This document shows positions 9,001 through 15,453 of a stretch of 64,000 nt of DNA, in pieces (the stretch's first letter is position 1; every line of letters begins with the position of its first letter). The position numbers were made by a program, and so were the translations under genes. The notes beneath the pieces were generated by a model. The model did not search any database. It saw only the letters and a program-made list of their open reading frames with translations, and was not told the DNA's origin. This DNA is from Cardiobacterium sp. Marseille-Q4385 (GTDB taxonomy: Bacteria > Pseudomonadota > Gammaproteobacteria > Cardiobacteriales > Cardiobacteriaceae): contig NZ_OU745373.1 in assembly GCF_916618745.1 (NCBI RefSeq), forward strand, positions 1,190,001 through 1,254,000, written 5' to 3'.

Positions 9001-11206
9001 TAACGCGGTTAAGCAGTTGTTCGTGCTGCCAGGCAAATTCGCCCAGCGATTCGTAACCCACCGTGCGCCCCGAACCTTTCAGGGTGTGGAAGGCGCGGCG
9101 GATATCGCCGGTCAGGCGCGCATCATCTGAGGCTTCGCGCCATTGCGGATAAACATCGTTCATGGTTGCGACGATTTCCGCCAGCTCTTCGTTAAAGAAT
9201 TCGCGGATTTCTTCATCCATGACGGCATCAGCATGGCTGCCAACGAAGGAGACTTTCTCGGCTGGCACATCCATCGTCTGCAAATCGTCCAGCGATTTGC
9301 TGGCAAAATAGGCGACTGCCGGTAGGGCACCGCTTGCAGCAACGGCAGCCTGCTGTCCACTGCCGGATGCGCTGGGTGCCTCGCTTGGCGCAGTTTCTGC
9401 GACAGGTGCTACTGTTGTCTCGCTTGGTGCAGTTACAATTTCTGCGACAGGTGCCATCGTCATCTCGCTCGGTGCAGTTTCTGTCGCAGCTCCTCTCGCT
9501 GCTTCGCTTGGGGCACTTTCTACCGTCGCTGTTACCCTGCTTGGCGGGATTTCTGCCGCTGCCGTCGCTGTTGCCCCGCTTGGCGGGATTTCTGCCGCTG
9601 CCGTCGCTGTTGCCCTGCTTGGCGGGATTTCTGCCGCAGGTGTAGCAGCCGTTTCCGCACCACCCGCCTGTTCTGCCGCGCCCTGTCCGGCAAGCGGCGC
9701 ATTGATACCGACACCGGCGGCGTTTTGATTGACGGGAATAGCAGCGGCACTGTCACTGTGTTCCAGTTGTGCCAGCCCGGCAGCAGCCGTAGCCGGCGCC
9801 CCGGAGCCTGCGTGCGTTCCGGCCAGCATGACTGAGGGCAGTTCCGGCTCTTCCTCTTCTTCCAGTTCCTCTAGCATGGAGAAGTCGTCGTCCAGCACAT
9901 CCAGTGCCGATTCCAGCACATCCTTGAATTCCTCGATGTCACCACTACCTTCTTCTTCGCCATCATCCGGTGGCGCCATGTTGGCGAGCTGGACAAAGAG
10001 ATTTTTCGCCTGCGCGCTAACCGGGCAGACTTTATCGATATTGCCGACTGCTTCGGCGAGGAAGCCAACGTCATGCAGGGAGATCTTGCCGGTCTCCGCC
10101 AAATCGTTGAAGAGGTATTCGACAGCCACCAAGGCATCGATCACCGACGCATAGGTTTTCGCCAGCGTCTCGTCCTTTTGCAGGGTAAATTCGGCACAGA
10201 GCAGACCAAAATGTTGCAGCTGTGCGGCCAGTTCTTTCAGCCCGGCCAAAGCAGTAATCGCACTGTAATGCACCAGCTGCGTGGTAGCTTCCCGCCAAGG
10301 CTGCTCTTGCTTGATCGTCTCGGCATGTAGCACTTCCTTGCGCAACGCTTCAAAAAAGCGCCGCCCCAGTTTGCCGGTGTCGTGTATCAGTTTTTCAACT
10401 TCCAGCAAACGCGAATGCGCCGCTTGAGCCTGCACGGCATCACGGAAATTATCCGTCTGCCGGATCGTTTCATCATGCTCGGCATGTTTCAGAGATTCCT
10501 GCACCAGAATCATGGCCTCGGCGATATCGATCCATTGCTGCTCGGATAATTGTGCCGAGATTTGCTGATTGATTTGTTGCAATAAGGCTTGCGGCGTCTT
10601 TAATTCGAGGACGGCAAAAAAGCTAATCAGATTTTTATTGGCCTCAATAATCGTCGTCGTATTAAAAGGAGCTTCCGGATTGCGGATATATTCTTCAATT
10701 TGGTTGCGGCTGGTTTCTATAATTTCATTGATCTTGGCCGCAAGTGCCTGATAGGTTTCTTTGCTGATAAATGGTTGGGCAGCAACATGTACTGTGCCTT
10801 TATCGGCAGCGGTAATGCTTTTCACCGCTTCGGTTGCCTGGATAACCGCTTGCCGGTTGTGCTCGCTGAGATGATCAAGGCGCTCGATGTAATCAGTCAG
10901 CACCAAGAGGCCGGCAGCGAGTTCCGCCCCGTACCCGGGAAAAGCCGCATCCACGCCGTGCTGCGCCACGCCCTGACTTAAATCGGTCACACCCGCAATG
11001 ATGGCGTCTGCCAAAGCAACCGCTTCGTCTTGCCCTATCAGGGACAGGCCGCCGCTGATTTCCGCAAGTTTGTCACGCAAAATCTCAATACCGCCGGATT
11101 CGGGACGTTCCAGCCATTCGATGAGTTGCCGTTTGATGGTGGCGATATTGCGCCCCATCTCATCCCGGACACGCGCCAGTAATTGATTGCCTATTTCAGT
11201 TGCCAT
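1..11206 (-). CDS. chpA: Giant ChpA/PilL-type hybrid CheA histidine kinase (C-terminus beyond window edge)
   Basis: Kinase of the type IV pilus chemosensory system, which would phosphorylate PilG and PilH. One frame stays open for 3,735 codons from ATG 11206 (GGAG upstream) to the left edge. Order: FimL-like helical N-terminus (residues 1-450), acidic and Pro/Ala linkers, Hpt with His707 in HTLKGSGR, a His/Asp-rich 32-residue repeat block (about 883-1026), about fifteen 87-residue helical repeats (1070-2436), Hpt domains with His2832 and His3013 (both MHTLKG), a Ser/Pro/Asp-rich linker, dimerisation helices, an HATPase with N-box HMIRNSLAHG (near 3456) and GRGVGMD (near 3547), and a CheW-like domain reaching the edge. 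A C-terminal receiver domain is expected outside the window. Last gene of the pil operon; no pilK lies between pilJ and chpA. Pseudomonas ChpA is about 2,470 residues, so this one is greatly expanded, mainly by the repeats. Confidence 0.93.
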   Translation of the reverse strand, partial: MATEIGNQLLARVRDEMGRNIATIKRQLIEWLERPESGGIEILRDKLAEISGGLSLIGQDEAVALADAIIAGVTDLSQGVAQHGVDAAFPGYGAELAAGLLVLTDYIERLDHLSEHNRQAVIQATEAVKSITAADKGTVHVAAQPFISKETYQALAAKINEIIETSRNQIEEYIRNPEAPFNTTTIIEANKNLISFFAVLELKTPQALLQQINQQISAQLSEQQWIDIAEAMILVQESLKHAEHDETIRQTDNFRDAVQAQAAHSRLLEVEKLIHDTGKLGRRFFEALRKEVLHAETIKQEQPWREATTQLVHYSAITALAGLKELAAQLQHFGLLCAEFTLQKDETLAKTYASVIDALVAVEYLFNDLAETGKISLHDVGFLAEAVGNIDKVCPVSAQAKNLFVQLANMAPPDDGEEEGSGDIEEFKDVLESALDVLDDDFSMLEELEEEEEPELPSVMLAGTHAGSGAPATAAAGLAQLEHSDSAAAIPVNQNAAGVGINAPLAGQGAAEQAGGAETAATPAAEIPPSRATATAAAEIPPSGATATAAAEIPPSRVTATVESAPSEAARGAATETAPSEMTMAPVAEIVTAPSETTVAPVAETAPSEAPSASGSGQQAAVAASGALPAVAYFASKSLDDLQTMDVPAEKVSFVGSHADAVMDEEIREFFNEELAEIVATMNDVYPQWREASDDARLTGDIRRAFHTLKGSGRTVGYESLGEFAWQHEQLLNRVIEKDYPANSLVRDTVGDAISLLNVLHQGEEFVEHKGALLQQALVAERVRLSLLDAPQSEQDALDALSRKLRLSDGGDVPSGEPVNAVAVTTTPASETADDWAAFDDIALDTPTSDEPPTITLAEDDFSVEKERISPEETASATTTHHDGAGIDFAPADEHTATTSHDTVADGEHGGMDFAFAEDDTSHAAAHTATARHDATADGEHSGVDFAFVEDGGSHAAAHTATDRNDAAADGEHGGMDFAFVEDDVSHAAAHTATARHDAAADGEHGGIDFAFVEDDANHAAGQTVAASVHHAAQHDDTVAMDFALSDSHATSDITSATPAEEIKAVDVSGSESYDKALRTLQRGLRMGEPDADMQAALAETIRRQWQQSMMDDPAMRAAMTQSLIESFKGDSVGQAQWVSDILAQANAAGNASVPVQPGLVPQMAGAPVHVAPSGISQEAYDRMLTTLRRGLAAGADEDMQAVLSDTISRQWLQQGIDTEGETRDAIISQLKASLLEEGVADEAVLDAMLETVPHRVPSVLPEGVRQDSYGIMMETLRAGLSNASSADVQEMLATAIGNQWQNQNSLQDSAIRAAVAEQMAAVLGGNGQENSALVEAVLNRAAEKAREIPTGIRPDDYHNMLDTLRSNISNAQSDEAQDALAASISAHWQEQSLQDEATRDAVAQRIIAALGGKTETDSAAVEAVLNRVAEKMAQQQAAAAPSETTAGFTAAHGAGVQLTPSEITADSADEQAASISLAPSEHPAGDAVRGVAIEATILPQGVRQESYGAMLQTLQAGINAVQGDSVAQEALAASIGAQWQEAHTLQDPVARAAVAQQISAALGDQADTATVEAVLNRAAAQVGELPQGVEQAAYGAMLQTLQAGISAAQGDSAAQETLAAGIAAQWQEAHTLQDPVARAAVAQQISAALGDQADTATVEAVLNRAAAQVGELPQGVEQAAYGAMLQTLQAGISAAQGDSAAQETLAAGIAAQWQSAESLQDPAVRATVAQQISAALGDSADTATVEAVLNRAAAQAIGLPQGVEQTSYSTMLQTLQAGIGAAQDDAVAQEALAASIGAQWQTADTLHDPAARATVAQQISAALGDKADTASIEHILERAAVQAGFLPPGVRQDAYGSMLQTLQAGIGIAQSDTAAQEMLAATVGAQWQEPQSLQDDAARITVAAQIAAALGDKADVADVEAVLNRAAHQAAELPQGVRQEAYGRMLHSMRFGEIHGEGIEQEMLAAAVGAQWEEPYSLQDAATRASVAQQLATALGGVADTAAVSAILDRAAHQAAQLPAGVNQDGYGAILQALRSHLDADVSDATTQEVLAATIGSQWQDAHSLQDDAARAAFAQQISAAFDGAMEETAVVAVLDRAAAQAAQLPQDVHQSAYGAVLQKLHTDIGEARDNPAAQEALAAAIGARWREEHTLQDPVARATVAQQLTAALGDAADAATVEAVLNRAAAQAGFLPPDVRQEAYGDILHTLHAGIGAGQDDAVAAEALAASIGAQWQEAHTLHDPATRAAVAQQLTAALGDKADAANIEAVLNRAAAQAGELPQGVKQGAYGAMLQTLQAGIGAAKDDAVAQEALAASISTQWQEQHTLQDPAIRAAMAQKLSDSLGGEVDAATVAAILEHAAVKAADDAAQPDSLSADSYNHLLSLLRRGLKDGDADTQAALAATLQRQWQKQALPQDAAAVDAVQQQLAADGIDGAQLAQIFSAAGLHGSGQPSGEVVVKAVLSQDSADAAAAVDAPVVKAAASEHMHDDFVDMAAENTPAAEPATTFVDAAVDAHNDHTHVAADFLDVAADSHSAADAEIYPTADADEATSDFIDTAGVPGDVEPLPEEDELPVLLGGMAATTIDSQGKGGPAISATPTSVVQIAPSRGMSPAERLNRELASLAQHPGLDGAVQGAKAGEGSATNNRAGFLRAVDQFDTLSQLADKNESPEIIDDLIDAVYDIEDSIDSEVAPPWIWRLLDSIEQLLLTHKQEGTPVSLSSASVLRQSARLIENFEEDANEEDAIEAINALLNARREAGGGKSSSEPTALPYSGDPLGSELVEDPNANTMLAETFIDEAMSLFAHSQEEAERWDENRDQLSRLDAIRRDMHTLKGSARMAGYNAIGDLTHGVESLIDGIVSGQAEASSKATSILVGAMWQGMLMLDTVRDGYLPQTDPYILNNIHSYLNQPLPYPEVAEAAEVARQEAREEAAAAAAAQAARIEVKDLTPEPAEETPVEEVAVVTEFDDNIDPVLVDIFTDEAQELLQTTSQLLEDDFSKSEVVEELQRTMHTLKGGARLVGFTAIGDTAHLMESVIDKIPDLAEGKVRQAKTLLHFGLDAHYEMLDSVMRHEMPQPALEVNESLKVFADSGQYRVPSQGKGRAGADEGTPDEQATADNVPSEAPGEPAGVDSKGGQTPSESAADTGAAGSAKGEGASHSEPARAGSHSSGGHTDEAAASTAPSSATPAPAHSDKAHDDSKAADKAPVAQADKHDTPPDHTPDLEKERGSDISGVPEAKADKPETAKDKEKDSKDSTSGDNLPRYVRVDAQLLDEMIAMTGETAIMRSRMENIISEAEFNLTELTRVATRIAEQMRRLDSETEAQMLYRREQQGEDDLHFDPLEMDRFSEIQQLSRQLSEAIDDLKNLQDTLSQDNTTLRNLSIQQGIIQRGIQDHLLTTQLMRFDVHEARLRRLVRQTAKSVGKDVNFILEGGEVEVERRLLEDILPALEHMIRNSLAHGIETPESRLATGKSETGTIKVKVGVHAAELSVDVLDDGQGLNYERIRDKAAAKGMLDPERADDESYLSSLILRSGFSTAESLSQLAGRGVGMDVVNEMVKQRRGQIVVRSKRGEGTMFTLNMPFSMSIAEVLLVEIAGQTFAAPMSSIKAIGQVSHNILQRSVDGEIVYQNYEDKDYRQFVLGAYFRPDQYTLSDEEAGAPVLFINSEDNPVAFHVDRILNRLEIIVKNVNRQVLNIPGISGATILGDGRVVPVLELLDLSRRIADLTTLHAQR
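3900..7990 (-). repeat. About fifteen tandem 87-aa (261-bp) repeats inside chpA
   Basis: A recurring segment encoding Q-W-Q (as in AQWQEAHTLQDP) appears near 3975, 4236, 4497, 4756, 5017, 5278, 5539, 5800, 6061, 6322 and 6583, an almost exact 261-bp period. It then recurs near 7042, 7303 and 7564 and, more diverged, near 7882. A typical unit starts YGAMLQTLQAGI, continues through the WQ-containing helix, and ends AVLNRAAAQVGELPQG. Composition is Ala/Gln/Leu-rich, predicting a helical solenoid. A linker at about 6700-6900 separates the eleven-unit block from the rest. I do not recognise the repeat as a named domain. Confidence 0.9.
6063..6596. repeat. Identical 273-bp direct repeats at 261-bp offset within the chpA array
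   Basis: Bases 6063-6335 are identical to 6324-6596, whereas the other units differ at many positions. This indicates a very recent one-unit duplication or homogenisation, and possible copy-number variability. Confidence 0.9.
8130..8560 (-). repeat. 96-bp (32-aa) His/Asp-rich tandem repeats inside chpA
   Basis: Reverse-strand units encode segments such as HAAAHTATARHDA followed by DGEHGGMDFAFVEDD. Equivalent positions lie at 8177, 8273, 8369 and 8465 (exact 96-bp steps), with a shortened fifth at 8540. The block joins the second Hpt domain to the 87-aa repeats and is presumably disordered; the His and acidic density could bind metal, which is speculation. Confidence 0.85.
9370..9645 (-). repeat. 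Pro/Ala/Ser linker repeats in chpA (16-aa unit)
   Basis: Three 48-bp units (about 9530-9645) encode AAEIPPSRATATA-type segments. The neighbouring sequence encodes repeated APSE tetrapeptides (APSETTVAPV, APSEMTMAPV, APSEAPSAS). The nucleotide core of each is a GCCAAGCGR-like word shared with the dispersed intergenic 25-bp repeats. Confidence 0.8.
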
Positions 11207-11264
11207 GAAAACTCCTGTACCCGGTTAATGGCACAAAACCCAAACCATTATCGTTAAGTTATTG

Positions 11265-12533
11265 TTAATAGCCGACCGGCAGTTTGAAGCCGGAAACGGA
11301 ATTTTTCAGTTCTTGGGAAAGCAAACTGAGGTTCTCGATGGAATCGGATGTCTTGACTACGTTTTCCGTCGTTGTTACTGCCATCTGGTTGATTTGCGCC
11401 ATATCGCTGGCGATACCTTCCGCCATGGTGGACACTTTGCGCGTCGAATCAGACACTTTTTCGATAAGCGAAGCCAAAGAGGTGGAAACGTCTTCGATCT
11501 TGCTGAGTGCGGTGCCGGCTTCTTCAGCAATATTCGCGCCTTCCACCACTTCTTTGGTCGAACGTTCCATGGAAGCTACCGCCGCATTGGTATCATTCTG
11601 AATGGTCTTGACCAGACCCTCAATTCGCTTCGTCGCATTGGACGAACGCTCTGCCAGGCGTTGTACTTCGTCGGCAACAACCGCAAAACCGCGCCCCGCC
11701 TCCCCGGCCGAGTTGGCCTGGATGGCAGCGTTGAGCGCGAGGATGTTGGTCTGATCGGCAATACTCTTGATGATTTCGACGATATTGCCGATTTCCTGTG
11801 AGCTTTCGCCCAAGCGCTTGATCAGCGTGCGGGTTTCCTGAATGTTGCCACGAATGTTGTTCATACCGTTGATGGTATTACGCACCTGTTGCGCACCTTC
11901 ACGCGCGATGCGCACGGAATTGTGGGCAATTTCTGCCGAATCACTGGTACTGGTGGCGACGCGGTCAAGTGAGCGCACCATGTCGCCGATAATTTTGGTG
12001 ATGGTATGAATTTTTTGCGCCTGCTCGGTGGACGAACTTTGCATTTGTTCGGCAATGAGGCGTGTACTGTTAGAGGCATTGGATACTTGGGTGGAAGTAC
12101 GGTTAATGGTACCGACCAATTCGCGCATAGATTCAATCGCGTAGTTAACGGAATCTGCAATAGCGCCGGTAAAGTCTTCCGTCACCTGTGCTTCAACGGT
12201 CAAATCGCCATTGGAAAATTCCGCCAGTTCGTCCATCAGACGCAAAATGGCATCCTGATCCCGCTTGGCACGAAATTCCGCTTCAGTAGAAACGTGCTGG
12301 ATTTTGGAATATTGCGCATCAACAAATTTGTACCAAAGGAAACCTGCAAGGGCGGCGCATACAATCATGGCGGGCAGAATAGTGCCCAACATGCCGCCGT
12401 CACCCAGATAGATTTGAAAGAGACAAAAGAGCGCCAATGCAGCAGCGATACCCGAACAAGCCAGTGCAGCAATACGAAAAGTGTTGCCGCTATTGCCTTC
12501 AGCGGCAGTTATTCTATTTCGTGAATTCAACAT
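11265..12533 (-). CDS. pilJ: PilJ-type methyl-accepting chemotaxis protein, short form
   Basis: Inner-membrane chemoreceptor feeding the ChpA kinase. Two hydrophobic segments (about residues 19-42 and 49-68) are separated by only a few residues. A HAMP-like stretch follows (around FSNGDLTVEAQV, about 105-120), then the signalling domain with the hairpin tip ADQTNILALNAAIQA and AGRGFAVVADEVQRLAERS. At 422 residues it is much shorter than Pseudomonas PilJ (about 680), because the periplasmic PilJ sensor modules are missing. It ends about 60 bp before chpA and starts 13 bp after the pilI stop. Signals would have to be sensed through the membrane, the cytoplasm or partner proteins. Confidence 0.9.
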   Translation of the reverse strand: MLNSRNRITAAEGNSGNTFRIAALACSGIAAALALFCLFQIYLGDGGMLGTILPAMIVCAALAGFLWYKFVDAQYSKIQHVSTEAEFRAKRDQDAILRLMDELAEFSNGDLTVEAQVTEDFTGAIADSVNYAIESMRELVGTINRTSTQVSNASNSTRLIAEQMQSSSTEQAQKIHTITKIIGDMVRSLDRVATSTSDSAEIAHNSVRIAREGAQQVRNTINGMNNIRGNIQETRTLIKRLGESSQEIGNIVEIIKSIADQTNILALNAAIQANSAGEAGRGFAVVADEVQRLAERSSNATKRIEGLVKTIQNDTNAAVASMERSTKEVVEGANIAEEAGTALSKIEDVSTSLASLIEKVSDSTRKVSTMAEGIASDMAQINQMAVTTTENVVKTSDSIENLSLLSQELKNSVSGFKLPVGY

Positions 12534-12546
12534 AAATCACCCGATA

Positions 12547-13077
12547 TTATTGTACATTTTGAATGAATGAAGCATCTGTCACCAGATTCTTCAAGTCGAT
12601 ACGCAACCATTGACGTCCATCCATAGCGGCCTGTCCATCCAGCCAATTGCGCGAGGATTGATAAGAAGAGACTTCACAGGAACGAATACCCTGAATGGCA
12701 TCCACTTTCAGAATATAGCCCTGCCCTTCATTGTGCAGCACGATAAATCCGCTTCTGCCTTTGGTATTTTTCACTGCAGGATCCACAAAACGTTTGAATT
12801 CCACCACGGAAAAAACTTCCCCACGAATACCGGCCAGTCCCAACAACCAACTCGGTGTGAAAGGTAATGGCGTAATATCCTGAATAGTGGTGGATACTTC
12901 CTGCACCATTTTCATATCCAGCAGATAATTCTTATCGCCGGCGGTAAAAGCCAAATAGCTTTCGCCGATATCGTGATATTTATCGACGATCTGTTTGCGG
13001 GCTTCGGCTTTTTCCACATAGTCGCAGAGGATAGTGAATGGTGTGGTTTCCGTGCCTTTGACGTTTTCACTGCTCAT
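12547..13077 (-). CDS. pilI: PilI, CheW-like coupling protein
   Basis: Scaffold linking PilJ to the ChpA kinase. The 176-residue protein has a CheW fold: YLAFTAGDKNYLLDMKMVQEV, then PLPFTPSWLLGLAGIRGEVFSVVEF (the conserved GIRG strand), then a C-terminal strand region ending RIDLKNLV. The start overlaps the pilH stop by 4 bp (ATGA), implying translational coupling. An N-terminal extension of about 40 residues precedes the CheW fold. Confidence 0.9.
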   Translation of the reverse strand: MSSENVKGTETTPFTILCDYVEKAEARKQIVDKYHDIGESYLAFTAGDKNYLLDMKMVQEVSTTIQDITPLPFTPSWLLGLAGIRGEVFSVVEFKRFVDPAVKNTKGRSGFIVLHNEGQGYILKVDAIQGIRSCEVSSYQSSRNWLDGQAAMDGRQWLRIDLKNLVTDASFIQNVQ

Positions 13078-13433
13078 ATCAATGACCGGATTTGTGCCAG
13101 CAATGCTTCTTTTTCCGGCGGTTTAACAAAATATTCGCGCGCTCCGTTACGAAGCCCCCAGGCACGATCACTTTCCTGATCTTTGGTGGTCAGCATAATG
13201 ACGGGGATTTCACGGGTTTCCGGGTTACGCATCAATTTACGCGTCGCCTGGAATCCGCTCATGCCGGGCATTACCACATCCATCAGAATCAATTCGGGGC
13301 GTTTCTCTTCCGCCATTTTGATGCCTTTGTCGGCAGTATCGGCCCACAGCACGCTGTAACCTTCGCTTTCCAGCATGACCCGCACGACTTCTGCTTCGGT
13401 CGGCGAATCATCCACAATCAGAATCGTAGCCAT
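13074..13433 (-). CDS. pilH: PilH, single-domain response regulator
   Basis: CheY-like receiver of 119 residues acting downstream of ChpA in twitching control. Acidic pocket D8-D9, phosphoacceptor D52 in LILMDVVMPG, a Thr-Thr in VIMLTTKD, and the conserved Lys in YFVKPPEK. There is no output domain. It sits 12 bp after pilG and overlaps pilI. In Pseudomonas, PilH counteracts PilG and is linked to pilus retraction; the same role here is inferred from synteny. Confidence 0.93.
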   Translation of the reverse strand: MATILIVDDSPTEAEVVRVMLESEGYSVLWADTADKGIKMAEEKRPELILMDVVMPGMSGFQATRKLMRNPETREIPVIMLTTKDQESDRAWGLRNGAREYFVKPPEKEALLAQIRSLI

Positions 13434-13445
13434 CGGGGAATTCCT

Positions 13446-13823
13446 TTATTTAACGTGCGTACGGATTGCGTTCAGCAATTCATCACGCGAAAAAGGCTTG
13501 GTCATAAAAAATTCCGAACCGGCAATGCGTCCGCGCGCCTTGTCGAAGATACTGTCTTTACTGGACAGCATCAGCACCGGCGTTTTTGCAAATGCAGCAT
13601 TGCTTTTAATCACGGAACAGACCTGATAGCCGTCCAGACGCGGCATCATGATGTCGAGAAAAATCAGATCCGGCTTGAACGACATGACTTTGGACAAGGC
13701 GCTGAAACCGTCTTCGGCAGTAGCTACGGTGTAGCCTTCCCGGCTAAGAATGGCTTCGGCGGTTTTCCGGATCGTGCCACTATCGTCCACCACGAGCACT
13801 TTCACGGATTTATTATCAGACAC
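13446..13823 (-). CDS. pilG: PilG, single-domain response regulator
   Basis: First gene of the pil chemosensory operon. The 125-residue CheY-like receiver has D13-D14, phosphoacceptor D57 in LIFLDIMMPRLDG, and a conserved Lys in FFMTKPFSRDEL. In the Pseudomonas system PilG promotes pilus extension through PilB and cAMP signalling; order and family match here. The start at 13823 is preceded by AAGGAG at about 8 bp. The promoter for the whole operon should lie in 13824-13900. Confidence 0.93.
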   Translation of the reverse strand: MSDNKSVKVLVVDDSGTIRKTAEAILSREGYTVATAEDGFSALSKVMSFKPDLIFLDIMMPRLDGYQVCSVIKSNAAFAKTPVLMLSSKDSIFDKARGRIAGSEFFMTKPFSRDELLNAIRTHVK

Positions 13824-13875
13824 GCGAACTCCTTAATTTTCGCTAATACATCGGACATAGAATAACGGATTGTCA

Positions 13876-14301
13876 TCAAAATTGCGACGACCCCATGCTA
13901 TCCCCCCGTTCTTCTGCAGCCAGCCAGTCCTCTGCAATAACCACGGCGGCCATGGCATCGACCTCTTTGGCGGCCGGCAGACGTACCCGCGCTTCGTGCG
14001 AACTCAGATATTCATCTGAAAAATACACCGGCAGGGCAAACGCCTCGCGGCATTTATCGGCCAGACGACGGATGGCGGGTGCCAGCGGATGCTCCTTGCC
14101 ATCGCGCAATTGCGGCCAGCCGATCACGATGGCAGAGACCGACCATTCCGCAACCCACGCGGCAAACTGCGCCGCTTCCAGCGTCGCTGCAGGATGACGG
14201 ATGACCGCGAGCGGTCGCGCTGTCGCGGTCAAAGTTTGCCCGACGGCCACGCCGGTTTTACGCTGTCCGACATCCAGCGCGAGAATCCATTTAGCAGCCA
14301 C
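13876..14301 (-). CDS. ruvX: RuvX/YqgF, pre-16S rRNA nuclease / Holliday-junction resolvase-like
   Basis: RNase H-fold protein of the YqgF family, implicated in 16S rRNA 5' maturation. The motifs are ILALDVGQRKTGVAVGQ (first catalytic Asp), IVIGWPQLRDG, and the C-terminal FSDEYLSSHEAR and KEVDAMAAVVIAEDWL (later acidic residues). The frame opens at 14337, but GGAGGTGG lies just before a GTG at 14301. A start there gives 141 residues, the usual family length; ATG 14313 overlaps this ribosome-binding site. The gene is divergent from trxB. Confidence 0.88.
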   Translation of the reverse strand: MAAKWILALDVGQRKTGVAVGQTLTATARPLAVIRHPAATLEAAQFAAWVAEWSVSAIVIGWPQLRDGKEHPLAPAIRRLADKCREAFALPVYFSDEYLSSHEARVRLPAAKEVDAMAAVVIAEDWLAAEERGDSMGSSQF

Positions 14302-14446
14302 ACCACCTCCCATAAAGCCTCGCAAGGCATGATGCACATTAACTTTGTGAAATGCAAGCGTAATGTTTATGCCATTTTTTATCCATGAATGGAAAAAAAC
14401 GGCCCCATCCCCATATCCACATTTCCCCCATATTTAAGGAATTCCC

Positions 14447-15397
14447 ATGATCCCAGCCAAAGTCCTCATCATCGGTTCCGGCCCGGCCGGATACACCGCT
14501 GCCGTGTATGCTGCCCGTGCCGGTCTGAACCCTATTCTCATCGCCGGCCTCGAACAGGGCGGACAACTGATGACCACCACCGAAGTGGACAACTGGCCCG
14601 GAGCGGCGCAAGGTATCCAGGGCCCGCAACTGATGCAAAACATGCTGGCGCACGCCGAACGCTTCCAGACCACTATCGTGCGCGACATTGTCACCGCCGT
14701 TGATTTCACCACCTACCCCTTTACCGTGACCACCCGCAATGACACCTACGCCGCTGAAGCCGTCATCATCGCGACCGGGGCGAGCGCCAAATATCTCGGC
14801 CTGCCTTCCGAACAGGCTTACAAAGGCCGGGGTGTTTCCGCCTGCGCCACCTGCGACGGATTCTTCTACCGCAACAAAGCGGTGGCCGTGGTCGGCGGCG
14901 GCAACACCGCCGTGGAAGAAGCGCTTTACCTCGCCAACCTCGCCGCGCACGTTACCCTCATCCACCGCCGCGACGCCTTCCGTGCCGAAAAAATCATGCT
15001 TGACCAACTGCACGACAAAGTCGCCGCCGGCAAAATCACCCTGAAGCTCAACGCCGAACTGAAAGAAGTCCACGGCGACGCAGCAGGCGTGAATGGCGCG
15101 AGCATTCACTATAAAGACGGCAGGGACGAAACCCTCGACGTGGACGGCATCTTCATCGCCATCGGCCACAGCCCGAACACTGCCCTCTTCACCGGCCAAC
15201 TCGACCTCGATAACGGCTACATCACTATCCAGAGCGGCAACCACGGCAACGCTACCCAAACCTCCATCCCCGGTGTCTTCGCCGCCGGCGACGTCACCGA
15301 CCAGACCTACCGTCAGGCCATCACCTCGGCGGCAAGCGGCTGCATGGCGGCGCTGGATGCCGAGCGTTTCCTGGCGCAAAAAGCCTTAGGACAGTGA
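14447..15397 (+). CDS. trxB: Thioredoxin reductase
   Basis: NADPH-dependent FAD flavoenzyme that reduces thioredoxin. The 316-residue protein has FAD motif GSGPAGYTAAVYAARAG at the N-terminus, redox-active CATC near residue 134 (SACATCDGFFYRN), NADP motif VVGGGNTAVEEALYL, and C-terminal GVFAAGDVTDQTYRQ binding FAD. The length is normal. ATTTAAGGAATTCCC precedes the ATG. It is the first gene of the rightward pair with lpd. Confidence 0.96.
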   Translation: MIPAKVLIIGSGPAGYTAAVYAARAGLNPILIAGLEQGGQLMTTTEVDNWPGAAQGIQGPQLMQNMLAHAERFQTTIVRDIVTAVDFTTYPFTVTTRNDTYAAEAVIIATGASAKYLGLPSEQAYKGRGVSACATCDGFFYRNKAVAVVGGGNTAVEEALYLANLAAHVTLIHRRDAFRAEKIMLDQLHDKVAAGKITLKLNAELKEVHGDAAGVNGASIHYKDGRDETLDVDGIFIAIGHSPNTALFTGQLDLDNGYITIQSGNHGNATQTSIPGVFAAGDVTDQTYRQAITSAASGCMAALDAERFLAQKALGQ

Positions 15398-15453
15398 TAA
15401 AATCAGCCGCTGATACATTTGTTTCATTTCAGTTAACAGTGAGGTAACACATC

